Assembly: GCA_038110465.1 (NCBI GenBank)
Contig: JAYNJU010000005.1
Span: 18,844 to 82,843, forward strand
Source of the DNA: Marisimplicoccus sp038110465
GTDB lineage: Bacteria > Bacteroidota > Bacteroidia > Flavobacteriales > Flavobacteriaceae
Length of the DNA stretch: 64,000 bases
Direction: 5' to 3'
The notes under the pieces were generated by a model. The model worked only from the letters and a program-made list of their open reading frames with translations. It was not told the origin of the DNA and did not search any database. A program made the translations under genes and the position numbers. Below, piece by piece: positions 17,343 to 25,670 of the stretch. Position 1 is the stretch's first letter. Every line of letters begins with the position of its first letter.

Positions 17343-19168
17343 TGCATAGAAAGAAGGTTAAATCAATTCTATTTCTTTTCTTATCTTTTATAATTACTTC
17401 ATGTAATAAAGATTACTATTCTGTTGGGATAGAGCTTTTTGACAATCAGTTTGAAAATATTAAATCTGAAATTTTTCCTATTTTTTCTTATCAGGAATCT
17501 CTAGATAAGGTTCAAACCAATAACTTAACAAATGTTCATTTAGGAACCTATAATCATGATTTCTTTGGAAAATTAAATTCTAGCTTTATATCTCAATTAG
17601 ATGTAACTAGTTTAGAAAATTTTGGTGATTTTAGTCAAGATCAAGAAAATGAAGGTAGCTTAACGGATATAAGAGTTATCAATGAAGAAGAGCAATTAAC
17701 AGCAGTTTATCTTGACCTACCTTTCTTTAATAACACTAATGATTCTGATAATGATGGAGTTATTGACTTGTATGATGTTGATCCAAATAATAGTTCAAGT
17801 GATTCTGATAATGATGGTCTGTCAGATATTATTGAGACTCAGGCTGGAACAAACCCACTAAGTCCAGACACTGATAATGATGGAATTCTAGATCCTGATG
17901 ATACAGAAATTGACTCGGATATATATAATGTAGATAGTCAAGTTTACGAAATTGATTCAATCTTTGGTAATAGAAATGCTGAATTTGATCTTAAAGTATA
18001 TGAATTAACTTATTATCTGAGCTCTTTAGATCCATCAAATAATTTTGAAACTTTTAAAGAATACTATTCCGATGATGACTTCTATAAACAAGGTTATTAT
18101 GGAAGAAAATTTTTTGATGAAAGAGTTAAATTAAACTTTGAAGAAATTCCAGTTTTATATACAGAAGATGACCCCTCTACAGAAGATGTGAATGAGGTAG
18201 GGAGTGTAAGTTTCTTTGAAACTCCTAGAATTAGGGTTGAACTTGATAAAGAATATTTTCAGCGAGCTATAATTAATAAAGAAGGTACAGATGAGCTAAT
18301 AAATCAAAATAATTTTAATAATTTTTTTAAAGGGTTAATAATTAAAGCTGATAATTATTCTGATGATATTTATATGATGTTAGACATTTTAAATTCAAGA
18401 TTAGTCCTAGAGTATAATTATAATTTTTATAATACAAATGGTACAGATGATGTTACAGACGATATTATTGAAAGAAAGAAAAAATCAAATATTATTCCTT
18501 TAGGGGGTGTGACCATTAATTTGTATGACTATAATAATTTTGATCAATCAATTATTAACGAAATAGATTCTTCCAAAAAGAATAATCCTTCAGAAAAAAT
18601 TTATCTTAATGGTTCTAAATTCATTTCTAAGCTTAAGTTGTTCTCTGATAATAATACTAGTTCTCCTGAGCTTGAGATTTTTAAGTCAAAAAATGTATTA
18701 ATTAACGAAGCAAATATTATTTTGCATATAGATGATATAATTCATAGTTCAAATTTTGAATTTTTGCCAAAAAGATTATACCTCTATTCATTTGATAGTG
18801 GCGCTCCCATAGAAGACTATAATAAAGATTTTACAATTGATTATCAAAATCTAATAAACTCAAATAAATATCTTTTTGGAGGATTCCTTCAATATGATTC
18901 AAACAATAACCCTGTTAGTTATAAATTCAATGTAACTAATCATGTTTCGAACATAGTTAGATACGATTCATTAAACATTGATCTTGGCTTAACTTTAACA
19001 ACTGATATTGAAAGTGCTTTTTTAAGATCAGCATTTATTAATGGCTCTAAGATAAATATTCCTGATGCCTCTGTTAACCTTCCTTTCCCTATTGCACTTT
19101 TTGGCTCAAGTTCAAAATCTGATCTAGCTAAAAAGTTAAAATTAGAGGTCCTTTATACAGAGTATTAG
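17342..19168 (+). CDS. DUF4270 lipoprotein with thrombospondin-type-3-like calcium repeats
   Basis: A 608-residue lipoprotein: signal with the lipobox region FIITSC (Cys 21), then NKDYYSVGIELFDNQ, the usual beginning of flavobacterial DUF4270 proteins. Residues about 134-192 carry three DSDNDG-type loops (DSDNDGVIDLYD, DSDNDGLSDIIE, DTDNDGILDPDD) that match type-3 thrombospondin calcium-binding repeats, inserted within the DUF4270 part. The remainder is rich in Asn, Asp and Ser with beta-strand character. Function is unknown; an outer-surface location is likely. It overlaps the half glycogen-synthase gene by one base, so the two are translationally coupled. Confidence 0.8.
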   Translation: MHRKKVKSILFLFLSFIITSCNKDYYSVGIELFDNQFENIKSEIFPIFSYQESLDKVQTNNLTNVHLGTYNHDFFGKLNSSFISQLDVTSLENFGDFSQDQENEGSLTDIRVINEEEQLTAVYLDLPFFNNTNDSDNDGVIDLYDVDPNNSSSDSDNDGLSDIIETQAGTNPLSPDTDNDGILDPDDTEIDSDIYNVDSQVYEIDSIFGNRNAEFDLKVYELTYYLSSLDPSNNFETFKEYYSDDDFYKQGYYGRKFFDERVKLNFEEIPVLYTEDDPSTEDVNEVGSVSFFETPRIRVELDKEYFQRAIINKEGTDELINQNNFNNFFKGLIIKADNYSDDIYMMLDILNSRLVLEYNYNFYNTNGTDDVTDDIIERKKKSNIIPLGGVTINLYDYNNFDQSIINEIDSSKKNNPSEKIYLNGSKFISKLKLFSDNNTSSPELEIFKSKNVLINEANIILHIDDIIHSSNFEFLPKRLYLYSFDSGAPIEDYNKDFTIDYQNLINSNKYLFGGFLQYDSNNNPVSYKFNVTNHVSNIVRYDSLNIDLGLTLTTDIESAFLRSAFINGSKINIPDASVNLPFPIALFGSSSKSDLAKKLKLEVLYTEY

Positions 19169-19309
19169 AAAAAATTATATAAATATAATATTCATAATAT
19201 AATCTTATAAAACAATATTATTATAATAATAAATAAATTATAATATTTAAAAAAATGCTTATATTATAATAAATAATTATTATTAATTTATGTTAATAAG
19301 AAAAAATTA
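19169..19309. other. extremely AT-rich spacer between convergent genes
   Basis: About 141 bases with only about seven G or C, between the ends of the DUF4270 and etfA genes. No GC-rich hairpin and no plausible reading frame were seen. It probably serves both transcripts as a termination region, but nothing specific supports that. Confidence 0.5.
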
Positions 19310-20257
19310 TTAATGTGTAGTGAGTTTCTTAATTAATTCTGGAACTACTTCGAATGCATCTCCAACTATACCATAGTCTGCAGCTTTAAAAAAAGGTGCG
19401 TCAGGGTCGTTATTAATTACCAACTTTACTTTTGATGAGTTAATACCTGCTAAATGTTGTATTGCCCCAGATATTCCTATTGCAATATAAAGATTTGATG
19501 AAACTGGTTTGCCTGTTTGGCCAACGTGCTCACTATGTGGTCTCCAACCCATATCTGATACTGGTTTTGAACAGGCTGTTGCAGCACCTAGAACTTCTGC
19601 AAGTTCCTCTATCATTGTCCAGTTTTCAGGTCCTTTTAGTCCCCTACCAGCAGATACAACTATATCTGCGTCATCAATAGTTATTTTACCAGTTTGTTTT
19701 TCAGTATTTAATACTTTTAATGTTGAATTTTTTGTTGAGATATTAACTTCTTTTAAATTACCTCTCCCAGGTTTTTCAATTATACCATAAGAGTTTGATG
19801 AAATTCCAAGAATTTTAACTTCAGCATTTATCTCTGTTTGTGAAAAAGCTTTATTTGAAAAGCAACTTCTTTTTACAGTAAAAGGATTTAAACTTTCAGG
19901 CAATCCAATAATATTTGAAGTGTAAGTTGTATTAATAATACCTGATAAATGGGCTCCAAGATATTTAGAATCAGGCGTTGATGCTAATACAATTACAGAA
20001 ATTCCAATTGAGTCAATTACTTCTTTAATTGTGCTGGAGTATAATTTTGAATTAAATTTTTCTAGACTTTGATCTTCTATATTTATAATTACATCAGCTC
20101 CATACTTTTTTAAAAATTCAATATTTGAGCAGTTAAAACATATACAAATCAGATCAATACTCATTTCATCAGCAAGAGCCCTTCCATAAGAAATTGCCTC
20201 AAATGAGGACTTTTTAATTTCATTTTTTTCTGATTCTGTATATACCAGTATAGCCAT
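19310..20257 (-). CDS. etfA: electron transfer flavoprotein, alpha subunit
   Basis: FAD-binding subunit of ETF, which accepts electrons from acyl-CoA dehydrogenases and passes them to ETF-quinone oxidoreductase. It has 315 residues. The C-terminal FAD domain shows VVSAGRGLKGPENW, SKPVSDMGWRPHSEHVGQTG, LYIAIGISGAIQHLAG and INNDPDAPFFKAADYGIVGD, all family hallmarks. It follows etfB with a 3-base gap. Co-occurrence with HMG-CoA synthase upstream and an acyl-CoA synthetase nearby suggests acyl-CoA metabolism. Confidence 0.97.
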   Translation of the reverse strand: MAILVYTESEKNEIKKSSFEAISYGRALADEMSIDLICICFNCSNIEFLKKYGADVIINIEDQSLEKFNSKLYSSTIKEVIDSIGISVIVLASTPDSKYLGAHLSGIINTTYTSNIIGLPESLNPFTVKRSCFSNKAFSQTEINAEVKILGISSNSYGIIEKPGRGNLKEVNISTKNSTLKVLNTEKQTGKITIDDADIVVSAGRGLKGPENWTMIEELAEVLGAATACSKPVSDMGWRPHSEHVGQTGKPVSSNLYIAIGISGAIQHLAGINSSKVKLVINNDPDAPFFKAADYGIVGDAFEVVPELIKKLTTH

Positions 20258-20260
20258 AAA

Positions 20261-21007
20261 TTATAAAACTTTTGCTTCGTTTTTTAAATGATCAATTAAT
20301 TTATCAAGCTCCTCAGGCTTAAATAACTTCACTTCACCTTTTTCATCAGGTTTACTATAATTTTTATCTAATGTTTTGGATGTAGCTTGTTTTGAACTAA
20401 CTACTTCAAGACTTTTTTGTCTAGCCATCATTATACCTCGCATATTAGGTATTATTAAATCACTCTCTTCAACTAAACCTTTTTGAGAGCCAATTACCAT
20501 TGGAAGTTCACATTCAATAATCTCAACACCTCCTGAAATTTCTCTTGAGCACTTTGCTTTTCCAGACTCAATATCAAGACCAACACAATTTGTAACAAAA
20601 TTATAATCTAGAAATCCGGCTAGTAATCCAGGCACAACTCCTCCATTATAATCTATAGATTCTCTACCGCAAATTATTAAGTCATATTGTTGAGTTTTAC
20701 AATGATCTTCAATTTCTTTAGCTACAGAAAATCCATCTTCTGGAGAAGAGTCTATTCTGATGGCTTTATCTGCACCAATCGCTAAACATTTTTTTAATAT
20801 AGCTTCAGATGATTGATCACCAACTGTTAACACTGTTACAGATGCGTTATTTGATTCCTTCATCCAAACAGCTTTTGTTAATCCAAATTCATCATTTGGA
20901 TTAATTATAAACTGCACGCCATTTTTATCAAATTTTGTATTATTATCAGTAAAATTAATTTTAGATGTAGTATCAGGTACATTACTTATGCAAACAAGTA
21001 TATTCAT
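20261..21007 (-). CDS. etfB: electron transfer flavoprotein, beta subunit
   Basis: Partner of EtfA in the soluble ETF heterodimer; binds AMP. It has 248 residues. Seen: MNILVCISNVPDTTSKI at the N-terminus, FIINPNDEFGLTKAVWM, KCLAIGADKAIRID, LIICGRESIDYNGGVVPGLLAG and the C-terminal IPNMRGIMMARQKSL, the ETF-beta signature region. The start lies one base after the HMG-CoA synthase gene ends, so mvaS, etfB and etfA form one transcript. Confidence 0.96.
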   Translation of the reverse strand: MNILVCISNVPDTTSKINFTDNNTKFDKNGVQFIINPNDEFGLTKAVWMKESNNASVTVLTVGDQSSEAILKKCLAIGADKAIRIDSSPEDGFSVAKEIEDHCKTQQYDLIICGRESIDYNGGVVPGLLAGFLDYNFVTNCVGLDIESGKAKCSREISGGVEIIECELPMVIGSQKGLVEESDLIIPNMRGIMMARQKSLEVVSSKQATSKTLDKNYSKPDEKGEVKLFKPEELDKLIDHLKNEAKVL

Positions 21008-21008
21008 A

Positions 21009-22451
21009 TTAGTAATTTATGTAACTTCTTAAACCTTCTGTAAATTCTCCACTTTCAATATTTCTTAGCTTAATTACACCTTCGTTATTATTAATATTTG
21101 ATGAAATTTTTCTTCGATGTAGTTTTTCATATATATCAACAGAAATTTTTTTCCTTTTATTTAAATTTTCAAAAAGGTTAATTGATTTGATTTTTTTAAG
21201 CCAATTTGATTCAACAGTTCCCTCAAATATTTTTGACTTTGATCCACTTCCATAACTAATAAAACCAATCTTTTTTCCTTTTAAGTCTGATGTGTTTTCA
21301 GCCTTTACAGAAAGACAGCTTAAAAGAGACATAAAAATGGAAGCTGTATACATATTGCCAATTTCAGATGAAGCAATCTCACCAGGAGCAATTTTTTCTT
21401 TAATAAAGTTTTTATATGAATTTGATTTTGAAACTTTTTTTAACCATTCATTATCTTCACCTGCGACAGGCTTACCAATTTCTTGATATATAGTTTCAAT
21501 TTCATTATTCTCATTTAGCCATTCTAACCACTTTTCTGTTATCATTCTTCTACCATGAAAGGCATATGGCAGGTGAAATATAATACTATCCCAATCTTTA
21601 ATTACATTAATCTCACTTTGTTTATTAAAATTTTCAAGAGCTTCATAAACCCTTTCTTTATAGCTTTCATTAGAATACTGTCCCTCAAAAACTGGCTCCT
21701 CTTTGTATACCTCGATAATATCATTTGAATCTGACCAAAATTTTGAATTGTTATCTTCCAAAAGTAATTCCGCTTCTTGCTCAGAAATTTTTTTATCTAA
21801 AATTTTAGCAGCTTCAAGTAATAAATTAGTTTTTTTGAATTGCCTTCTAGGTTTGAAAAAATCTCCAATTCCTTTAACAGATACTCCCCAAGATCCATTA
21901 AATGAAATTATATCAGGGTTTTCTGTCACAAGCATAGATACTGAGCCTGCTCCTTGAGTATATTCACCAGTAGAGTTTAACTCATATTTAGCTATATCTG
22001 ACGCTATCACTATTGCTTTTCTATTCTTACCACCTCTAACCCAATCACAGCAATTTTGAAGAGCATCTACTGCTCCAGCACATGCAAATGTAAGGTCAAC
22101 AACATCACAATTTTTAAAACATCTATCACCATATTTTTTTTTAAATATATCTTCAAGAATTTCAACTACATATGAAGAAGTTGGCTTAGAAGAATCGACG
22201 CCGCTTTCGGTTCCTAAATAAATTCTACCTATAGTCTTTGGATCAATATTATTTTCAGTTATTAACTTAAAGATTGAGTTAGCGGCAATTGATACAGAGT
22301 CCTCATCGAAGTCAGGAGTAGCCATTTTTTTTAGCCCAAGTCCAAGAGTTAACTTTTCTGGCTCAATATCTCTTTTAATTGCAAGATCTTTTATGTCCAC
22401 AAAAAGTGAAGGAACATAATAAGATATGCTGTCAATACCTACTTTCTTCAT
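21009..22451 (-). CDS. mvaS: hydroxymethylglutaryl-CoA synthase
   Basis: Condenses acetyl-CoA with acetoacetyl-CoA to HMG-CoA, entering the mevalonate route to isoprenoids. It has 480 residues, closer to the eukaryote-like length than to the roughly 390 of many bacterial enzymes. The catalytic triad is visible: E82 (LGTESGVD), C124 (TFACAGAVDAL) and H293 (FHLPYAFHGRR), with SYGSGSKSKIFEG near the C-terminus. Use of mevalonate for isoprenoids is known in several marine flavobacteria. First gene of the unit with etfB and etfA; an exact -7 element lies 17 bases before its ATG. Confidence 0.9.
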   Translation of the reverse strand: MKKVGIDSISYYVPSLFVDIKDLAIKRDIEPEKLTLGLGLKKMATPDFDEDSVSIAANSIFKLITENNIDPKTIGRIYLGTESGVDSSKPTSSYVVEILEDIFKKKYGDRCFKNCDVVDLTFACAGAVDALQNCCDWVRGGKNRKAIVIASDIAKYELNSTGEYTQGAGSVSMLVTENPDIISFNGSWGVSVKGIGDFFKPRRQFKKTNLLLEAAKILDKKISEQEAELLLEDNNSKFWSDSNDIIEVYKEEPVFEGQYSNESYKERVYEALENFNKQSEINVIKDWDSIIFHLPYAFHGRRMITEKWLEWLNENNEIETIYQEIGKPVAGEDNEWLKKVSKSNSYKNFIKEKIAPGEIASSEIGNMYTASIFMSLLSCLSVKAENTSDLKGKKIGFISYGSGSKSKIFEGTVESNWLKKIKSINLFENLNKRKKISVDIYEKLHRRKISSNINNNEGVIKLRNIESGEFTEGLRSYINY

Positions 22452-22467
22452 TAGAATTGCTTATCAT

Positions 22468-22475
22468 CAAATATA
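22468..22475 (-). promoter_or_regulatory. candidate -7 promoter element for mvaS-etfB-etfA
   Basis: The minus strand reads TATATTTG, an exact TAnnTTTG match 17 bases before the ATG at 22451 and just downstream of the terminator at 22494-22525. This is the expected order for a new transcript. Confidence 0.55.
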
Positions 22476-22493
22476 GTTACTAAAAGCTTATAC

Positions 22494-22525
22494 AAAAAAA
22501 AAGAGCAACCAAAGTTGCTCTTTTT
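22494..22525 (-). terminator. intrinsic terminator of the TonB receptor gene
   Basis: Inverted repeat GAGCAAC / GTTGCTC (22503-22509 with 22514-22520, loop CAAA) extended by A-T pairs. On the minus strand it is followed by a run of nine U. It lies 19 bases past the receptor stop codon. Confidence 0.85.
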
Positions 22526-22543
22526 ATTAAAAGATATTTAAAA

Positions 22544-25465
22544 TTAGAAGTTAAAAGTTGCCTTTGCAAGTACTCTTCTTCCAATCTCAGGGAAATTAGG
22601 GAAAGCCCTATATTTTTTATCTGCAATGTTTGTCCCAGAAACATCAATTCTAAACCCTGGACTAAACTTGTAACCTACACTTAAATCAAGTAAGTTTTTA
22701 GTTTCAACAAGTCCACTCCAAAAGGCTTGATTAGATTGAAACTTATCATCATGTTGGAATGATGCAGAAAAGTTCCAACCTAGTAAAGGTGTATAATCAA
22801 CACCCATTCTCCACTTCCATTTAGGAACATTTAGATAAGAAGTAAATGGAAGATCATCATCATTATCTTCTCCTGGAATCCATTCGTTTTGACTTAACCA
22901 AGACGCATTAGCCCATAATCTTAAATCACTACTAGCAAAATAATCTATTGAAAGGTCACCACCAAAGTGAGATCTTTTAGCATCTCCTTGAGTTCTATAT
23001 CCAGCTGGAATATGAGTAATTCCATCTCCTTGAGGCATTAAAGATGATTCAACTGCACCAAATGCTGGGAATAATGCACCAGCCTGAGCTACAAATCCTT
23101 GTCCTCCTGCTTGCATCGCAGCACTAATTCCACCTAGTGTTTGGGCAACACCTCCTTGAATAGAAGTTTGTAGTGCAGGTATTCCAAATGCGGCAGCAGC
23201 ACCTGATGCTAAAGCAGCATATGGTAAACCTAGTTGAGCTGCTAACCCCTGATATGTTTGAGTTGTAACAGCAGTAATTGCTTGAGTAACATATCCAGTA
23301 GCATCATTAACAACAGCAGCAGCTAGATCATTTGGTATATCTGATCCAACTAAAGCGTATGCGTCACCTACTGTAGTAAACTGAGTAAATCCAGTATTAA
23401 CATAAGAGTACACATCACCTGAAATTCTAAGCTTATCACCAATGACAGTAGTAAATCCAAGTTCAAAATTCTCAACTGAACTAAATTGTGGACCTTTGGT
23501 ATTTGTGTTACCAGTACTTCTTGAAGGTTGAAAAACATCATATCCATTAAATGAACCTGAACCTCCTGATGGACCGCCATATTGAGAAATCCATGGAGTT
23601 AAAAGTGGTTGAAGTTGTGGTGCTTGAGCAAATAAACCAGCCCATGCTGCAGAAGCAACAGCTCCATATGGAATTGCTAGTGGCAACCCATTTCCAGCCT
23701 GACTTAATGGAATATCAAATGGAAGTGCAGCAAGATCAATAACTTGTTGAGAAGCATCAGCAAAATAATGATTATTAGAATTTCCACTTAGCCATATATC
23801 TAAAATTCCAGGAGCAATAACAGCTACAGGGAAATCAATAAAGTTGATTAATGCTGTTGGCCCTGAAAGTGCTTTATTGTATCCAAGTCTCCATGTAGTT
23901 TTTTCTGATGGTTTATATACTAAAGTAGCCCTAGGAGCAAACTCTCCTGCACTAATAAAACTAGCTTGGTCGTATCTTCCAGCGACAACCATATCCATTT
24001 TTTCAGATAATTTAAGCGTCCCTTGTCCATAAAAACCATTAGTTATGTAATCATCAGAGTCTTCATTTCTACCCCACAATGTATGTTCAGAGTCAGAAAT
24101 AGTATTTCTATAGTCCCAACCAGCCGTCCACTCTGAATCAAATAACCATGGAATATCAAAATTATATTGTATTTGAGCTTCAATATTTGTTCTCTTTGCA
24201 ACTTGTCTTAGTCCTGACCCATAAAGGAAAGTAGGATTATCTTCTCCACCACCATCTTGATGATCTATAAAAGCTTGAGCATACCAATTGCCCATTGTAG
24301 CTTGAGCCTGACCCCAATAGTTGTTTCCATCAGCATATCCAATACCTAGATTCTGAAAGAATAGTCCACTACCAGTATTAATACCCCCACTAACTGTATA
24401 GTTGGTTTCATCTGAAGGTCTCCACTCTAAAGTAGTGTTAAATGTTATATTACTATAATTGTCAATTATAGCATTACCACCTGTAAAATCGTATAAAACA
24501 GGACCATTTTGAGAAGCAACTACATCTACATAGTCATTTGAAATAATAGGTTGTCTTATTACATTATTCATTGGGATTCCATTATCAGCAAGATATTGCT
24601 CGTCTTCATATACAAAATCATTTCCGGCATTAATTCTTGCATTAATTTTCCATCCAAATGTTTTATCATCATTAGCTCTAGCAATTCTCCACTCAGAACC
24701 AATAGTATTTAATTCACCTGCCCATAAAGATCCAGAAGTTCCTTCATAATCAATAGGACTTTTAGTTCTGAAATGAACTACACCTGAAGTTACACCAGGT
24801 CCATATAAAACACCTGCTGCACCTCTTACAACCTCAACAGTTGCTAGATCAAGATTTGAAAGTCCTTGTTGGAAACTAAAGTAAGTCCCTGCTGCAGGCG
24901 TAATTAATGTTCTATTATCCTGCATTATATATGTAGAAGTTCCAAAGGTTCCAGAGCCTGCTCTCATCTCAAAGTTGATTGTATTTGCAGTTTGTTGTTG
25001 AATCTGAACTCCAGGAACAGATATAAGAAGTCTAGAAGGATCAGCTGCCTGAGGAGTGTTTTCAATCTGTCTTGTAGATATTACACTTACTGAAGCAGGA
25101 GCATCAGTAACTTTTTGTGCACGTCGTGAAGCAGATACAATTACCTCTTCTAGGTTCTGACCAGCTGAAAGACTTACATTGATATCCTGATTAGCAGATG
25201 TAACCTCAACTCTTTGAGCGCTGTATCCAACATAACTAATTATAATAGTTAAAGGAAGATCTTGACTTGTATTTAATGAGAAATTACCGTCAAAGTCTGT
25301 TACGGTACCAATATTCGTTCCATCTATAATAACATTTACCCCAGGAATTGCACTCATACTTTCAGCATCCATTACAGATCCAGAAATTTGAGATTGAGAG
25401 TAAACGCTACCAAATAGAAATATAGCCATCATGGCCATATAATACTTATTTAAAATATTTTTCAT
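22544..25465 (-). CDS. TonB-dependent outer-membrane receptor with Ala/Gly-rich inserts
   Basis: A 973-residue receptor. Signal peptide at about 1-23, a carboxypeptidase-D-like domain at about 25-110 (ISGSVMDAESMSAIPGVNVII, ending EEVIVSASRR), a plug at about 115-240 (SVPGVQIQQQ, TVEVVRGAAGVLYGPG) and a barrel ending in aromatic RVLAKATFNF. Two long stretches inside the barrel are unusual: residues about 570-650 (LPFDIPLSQAGNGLPLAIP, then Ala-, Leu- and Pro-rich) and about 740-840 (Ala-, Gly- and Gln-rich). They look like hydrophobic extracellular loops. The substrate is unknown; location between an acyl-CoA synthetase and an HMG-CoA synthase/ETF unit makes a lipid-like ligand worth considering. 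It has its own terminator. Confidence 0.9.
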   Translation of the reverse strand: MKNILNKYYMAMMAIFLFGSVYSQSQISGSVMDAESMSAIPGVNVIIDGTNIGTVTDFDGNFSLNTSQDLPLTIIISYVGYSAQRVEVTSANQDINVSLSAGQNLEEVIVSASRRAQKVTDAPASVSVISTRQIENTPQAADPSRLLISVPGVQIQQQTANTINFEMRAGSGTFGTSTYIMQDNRTLITPAAGTYFSFQQGLSNLDLATVEVVRGAAGVLYGPGVTSGVVHFRTKSPIDYEGTSGSLWAGELNTIGSEWRIARANDDKTFGWKINARINAGNDFVYEDEQYLADNGIPMNNVIRQPIISNDYVDVVASQNGPVLYDFTGGNAIIDNYSNITFNTTLEWRPSDETNYTVSGGINTGSGLFFQNLGIGYADGNNYWGQAQATMGNWYAQAFIDHQDGGGEDNPTFLYGSGLRQVAKRTNIEAQIQYNFDIPWLFDSEWTAGWDYRNTISDSEHTLWGRNEDSDDYITNGFYGQGTLKLSEKMDMVVAGRYDQASFISAGEFAPRATLVYKPSEKTTWRLGYNKALSGPTALINFIDFPVAVIAPGILDIWLSGNSNNHYFADASQQVIDLAALPFDIPLSQAGNGLPLAIPYGAVASAAWAGLFAQAPQLQPLLTPWISQYGGPSGGSGSFNGYDVFQPSRSTGNTNTKGPQFSSVENFELGFTTVIGDKLRISGDVYSYVNTGFTQFTTVGDAYALVGSDIPNDLAAAVVNDATGYVTQAITAVTTQTYQGLAAQLGLPYAALASGAAAAFGIPALQTSIQGGVAQTLGGISAAMQAGGQGFVAQAGALFPAFGAVESSLMPQGDGITHIPAGYRTQGDAKRSHFGGDLSIDYFASSDLRLWANASWLSQNEWIPGEDNDDDLPFTSYLNVPKWKWRMGVDYTPLLGWNFSASFQHDDKFQSNQAFWSGLVETKNLLDLSVGYKFSPGFRIDVSGTNIADKKYRAFPNFPEIGRRVLAKATFNF

Positions 25466-25670
25466 ATTAATTAGGTTTTGTTATACGAAAGTTAATTCTT
25501 TAGTCTAACTAGTTTATTTGTTTTTAAGACAAGAGAAGTATGAGGAAAAACAATTGATTCATATTAGTTCCTCTACTACACTATATCTGATTTAAATATG
25601 AAGTTAATATAATTTTTTGATGAAAAAAAATTAGAAAAAACGTGTATTATGAAAAAACGAATAGATAAGC
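25466..25670. other. 205-base leader/promoter region upstream of the TonB receptor
   Basis: No reading frame. It holds a 6-base inverted repeat GAGGAA / TTCCTC (25542-25547 and 25568-25573, 20-base spacer) and a palindrome AACTAGTT near 25508. No exact -7 element on the minus strand was found; the closest is the minus-strand TAACTTTC, one mismatch. Either repeat could be an operator, but support is weak. Confidence 0.3.

Noticed and set aside
19462..19790. two overlapping plus-strand frames
   Set aside because: Both are antisense to the FAD domain of etfA, which is firmly identified.
23368..23742. frames opposite or shifted within the TonB receptor
   Set aside because: They are created by the low-complexity insert DNA; the receptor frame itself is continuous and ends normally.
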